A stretch of DNA of 44,304 bases from assembly GCA_964480475.1 (NCBI GenBank), contig CAYZPW010000015.1, positions 1-44,304 on the forward strand. The letters are read 5' to 3'. The stretch comes from CAYZPW01 sp964480475. Its GTDB lineage: Bacteria > B130-G9. Positions within the stretch are counted from its first letter, which is position 1; each line of letters opens with the position of its first letter. Made by a program: the position numbers and the translations under genes. Under the pieces are notes generated by a model. That model saw only the letters and a program-made list of their open reading frames with translations, was not told the origin of the DNA and did no database searches. Below, in pieces: positions 43,402 to 44,304 of the stretch.

Positions 43402-44304
43402 CAGCGTTACGGAGATGATTGATGAGCTTCGTTCCAGCCTCGAAACATCAGGTCCGCAGATAGTCGGGCTGGTGAAGCCAAACCTAATAATCAACGCTGA
43501 TTGCCACGCGGTTCTCGCTTACGCCCTGGACGAGGACAATAATCGCATACTGGTGTATGATCCTAACAATAAGTTCAGATTCGGCGAGATTGAGTACGAT
43601 GCCGACGAGTCGGATTTTGTGCCCTATCATTCTCCGGGATCATCCACACCTGAGTACACACACTTCCGCATCGTCCCGGCCTCGAAGCTGTATGCCGATA
43701 GCACTTTTCGGCTGGCAGTTGGCCAGCCGGTGAATCGAGTGGTTGTACCAAACGACTCCATCTGCATGGTCTTGGACGGTATCGACACGACGCCATTGAC
43801 AATAAGCCTCCGCAGCCAGAATCCGGAGTCCACGAACCTCGACCTCTTTGCCACCTTTGACGAGCGACCCGATCCTGACTACCCCATTGAGTGTGATTTC
43901 TACTCCACAGGATCGACTGGGAATGAGACTCTTATGATCGACAGGACCGGGGACAGGCTCTTTCTGGTTGTGGGCCGTGCTTCAGGAAGTGGGTCCGCCA
44001 GGTTTAACCTGTACGCCTATACTTCCCCGGCACCGGGCCTGGCCTTGAACATGACGGGGACGTCCGGGAGCCTGCGCAAGGGCGAGTCGTCGGACGAGCC
44101 GGGCAATTTCACTTACTGTCCGGGCGATACGATTTCGCTAAACCTCGCGGTCGTCAACCCCGGCGACGCGGATATGGTTGATGTGTTCGTGGCCCTAATG
44201 ATGGCCGACGGTGGGCTGCTTTACTGGCCGGACCTATGGTATGAACAGAAGCCGTTCTATTCGGGCTTGCTGGGCTCTGATCTTTCAATAGAAGAGTATT
44301 CGCT
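43349..44304 (+). CDS. C-terminal part of the frameshifted secreted protein: papain-like and CARDB-like domains (runs off the window)
   Basis: This frame is open to the window edge. It starts in a DWVWGHWYTFITIFGG segment and holds NADCHAVLAYALDEDNN (His of a papain-like triad) and ILVYDPNNK (Asn/Asp). The matching Cys would be in KCLGMAGYS in the preceding frame, near codon 738 of the upstream part. A later CARDB-like domain (YCPGDTISLNLAVVNPGDAD) resembles the one ending the beta-helix protein at 31409-34444. ATG 43349 is just the first in-frame Met; the true N-terminus is that of the gene at 41026. The stop lies beyond the window. Confidence 0.75.
   Translation, partial: MDWVWGHWYTFITIFGGDSVTEMIDELRSSLETSGPQIVGLVKPNLIINADCHAVLAYALDEDNNRILVYDPNNKFRFGEIEYDADESDFVPYHSPGSSTPEYTHFRIVPASKLYADSTFRLAVGQPVNRVVVPNDSICMVLDGIDTTPLTISLRSQNPESTNLDLFATFDERPDPDYPIECDFYSTGSTGNETLMIDRTGDRLFLVVGRASGSGSARFNLYAYTSPAPGLALNMTGTSGSLRKGESSDEPGNFTYCPGDTISLNLAVVNPGDADMVDVFVALMMADGGLLYWPDLWYEQKPFYSGLLGSDLSIEEYS

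Overview
The window looks like one stretch of a moderately GC-rich chromosome from a free-living, probably Gram-negative, uncultivated bacterium. Housekeeping genes are present (rpmB, rph, gatB, galU, an EF-G paralogue, spoVG, queD, a lipM-like gene). They alternate with very large secreted proteins built from right-handed beta-helices, PQQ-like propeller repeats and CARDB-like domains. There are no phage, transposase, plasmid, rRNA or tRNA genes that I can support. A run of exactly 100 N inside a tandem repeat (25188-25287) marks a scaffold gap, so this is probably a draft or metagenome assembly. I cannot assign a phylum from sequence alone; the large secreted repeat proteins and the density of dispersed short repeats suggest a candidate phylum near the PVC/FCB groups (inference).

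Layout. 0.3-6.6 kb, minus strand: lipM-like gene, rph, rpmB, a response regulator/HD-GYP/GlmU-type fusion and a large phosphohexomutase. 6.8-8.9 kb, minus: a Na/Pi cotransporter with a PhoU-like tail and a translationally coupled small membrane protein. 9.1-11.1 kb, plus: gatB and a SHOCT-like small protein. 11.2-16.3 kb, minus: a DUF2723/TPR membrane protein, and a three-gene operon of a nonsense-disrupted small gene, a papain/C39-like protein and a 61-residue protein. 16.4-22.0 kb, minus: a 1848-residue secreted beta-helix/PQQ protein. 22.1-25.8 kb, minus: a decayed propeller gene, a duplicated gene fragment and a proline-rich repeat protein containing the gap. 26.0-27.9 kb, minus: spoVG, queD and a coupled NucS-like nuclease. 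28.2-31.4 kb, plus: EF-G paralogue and an LPP20/FlgP-like secreted protein. 31.4-34.4 kb, minus: a secreted double beta-helix protein. 35.2-40.9 kb, plus: a polytopic membrane protein, then an M42 peptidase, galU and an acyl ligase/chorismate-mutase-like fusion, the last three as one operon behind a good sigma70 promoter. 41.0-44.3 kb, plus: a secreted beta-helix/Fn3/cysteine-peptidase protein split by a frameshift and running off the window.

The most unusual themes are these. (1) Proteins with unexpected domain combinations: receiver-HD-GYP-GlmU, and adenylate-forming ligase with a degenerate chorismate mutase. (2) Several families of short, often palindromic, dispersed repeats that fill the intergenic spaces and also lie in frame inside coding genes (phosphohexomutase, LipM, membrane protein, acyl ligase) or supply the last codons of genes, in the manner of Rickettsia palindromic elements. 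(3) Three genes each broken by one in-frame stop or one frameshift, which is either real decay or draft sequencing error. (4) A small uncharacterised operon with a papain-like protein.
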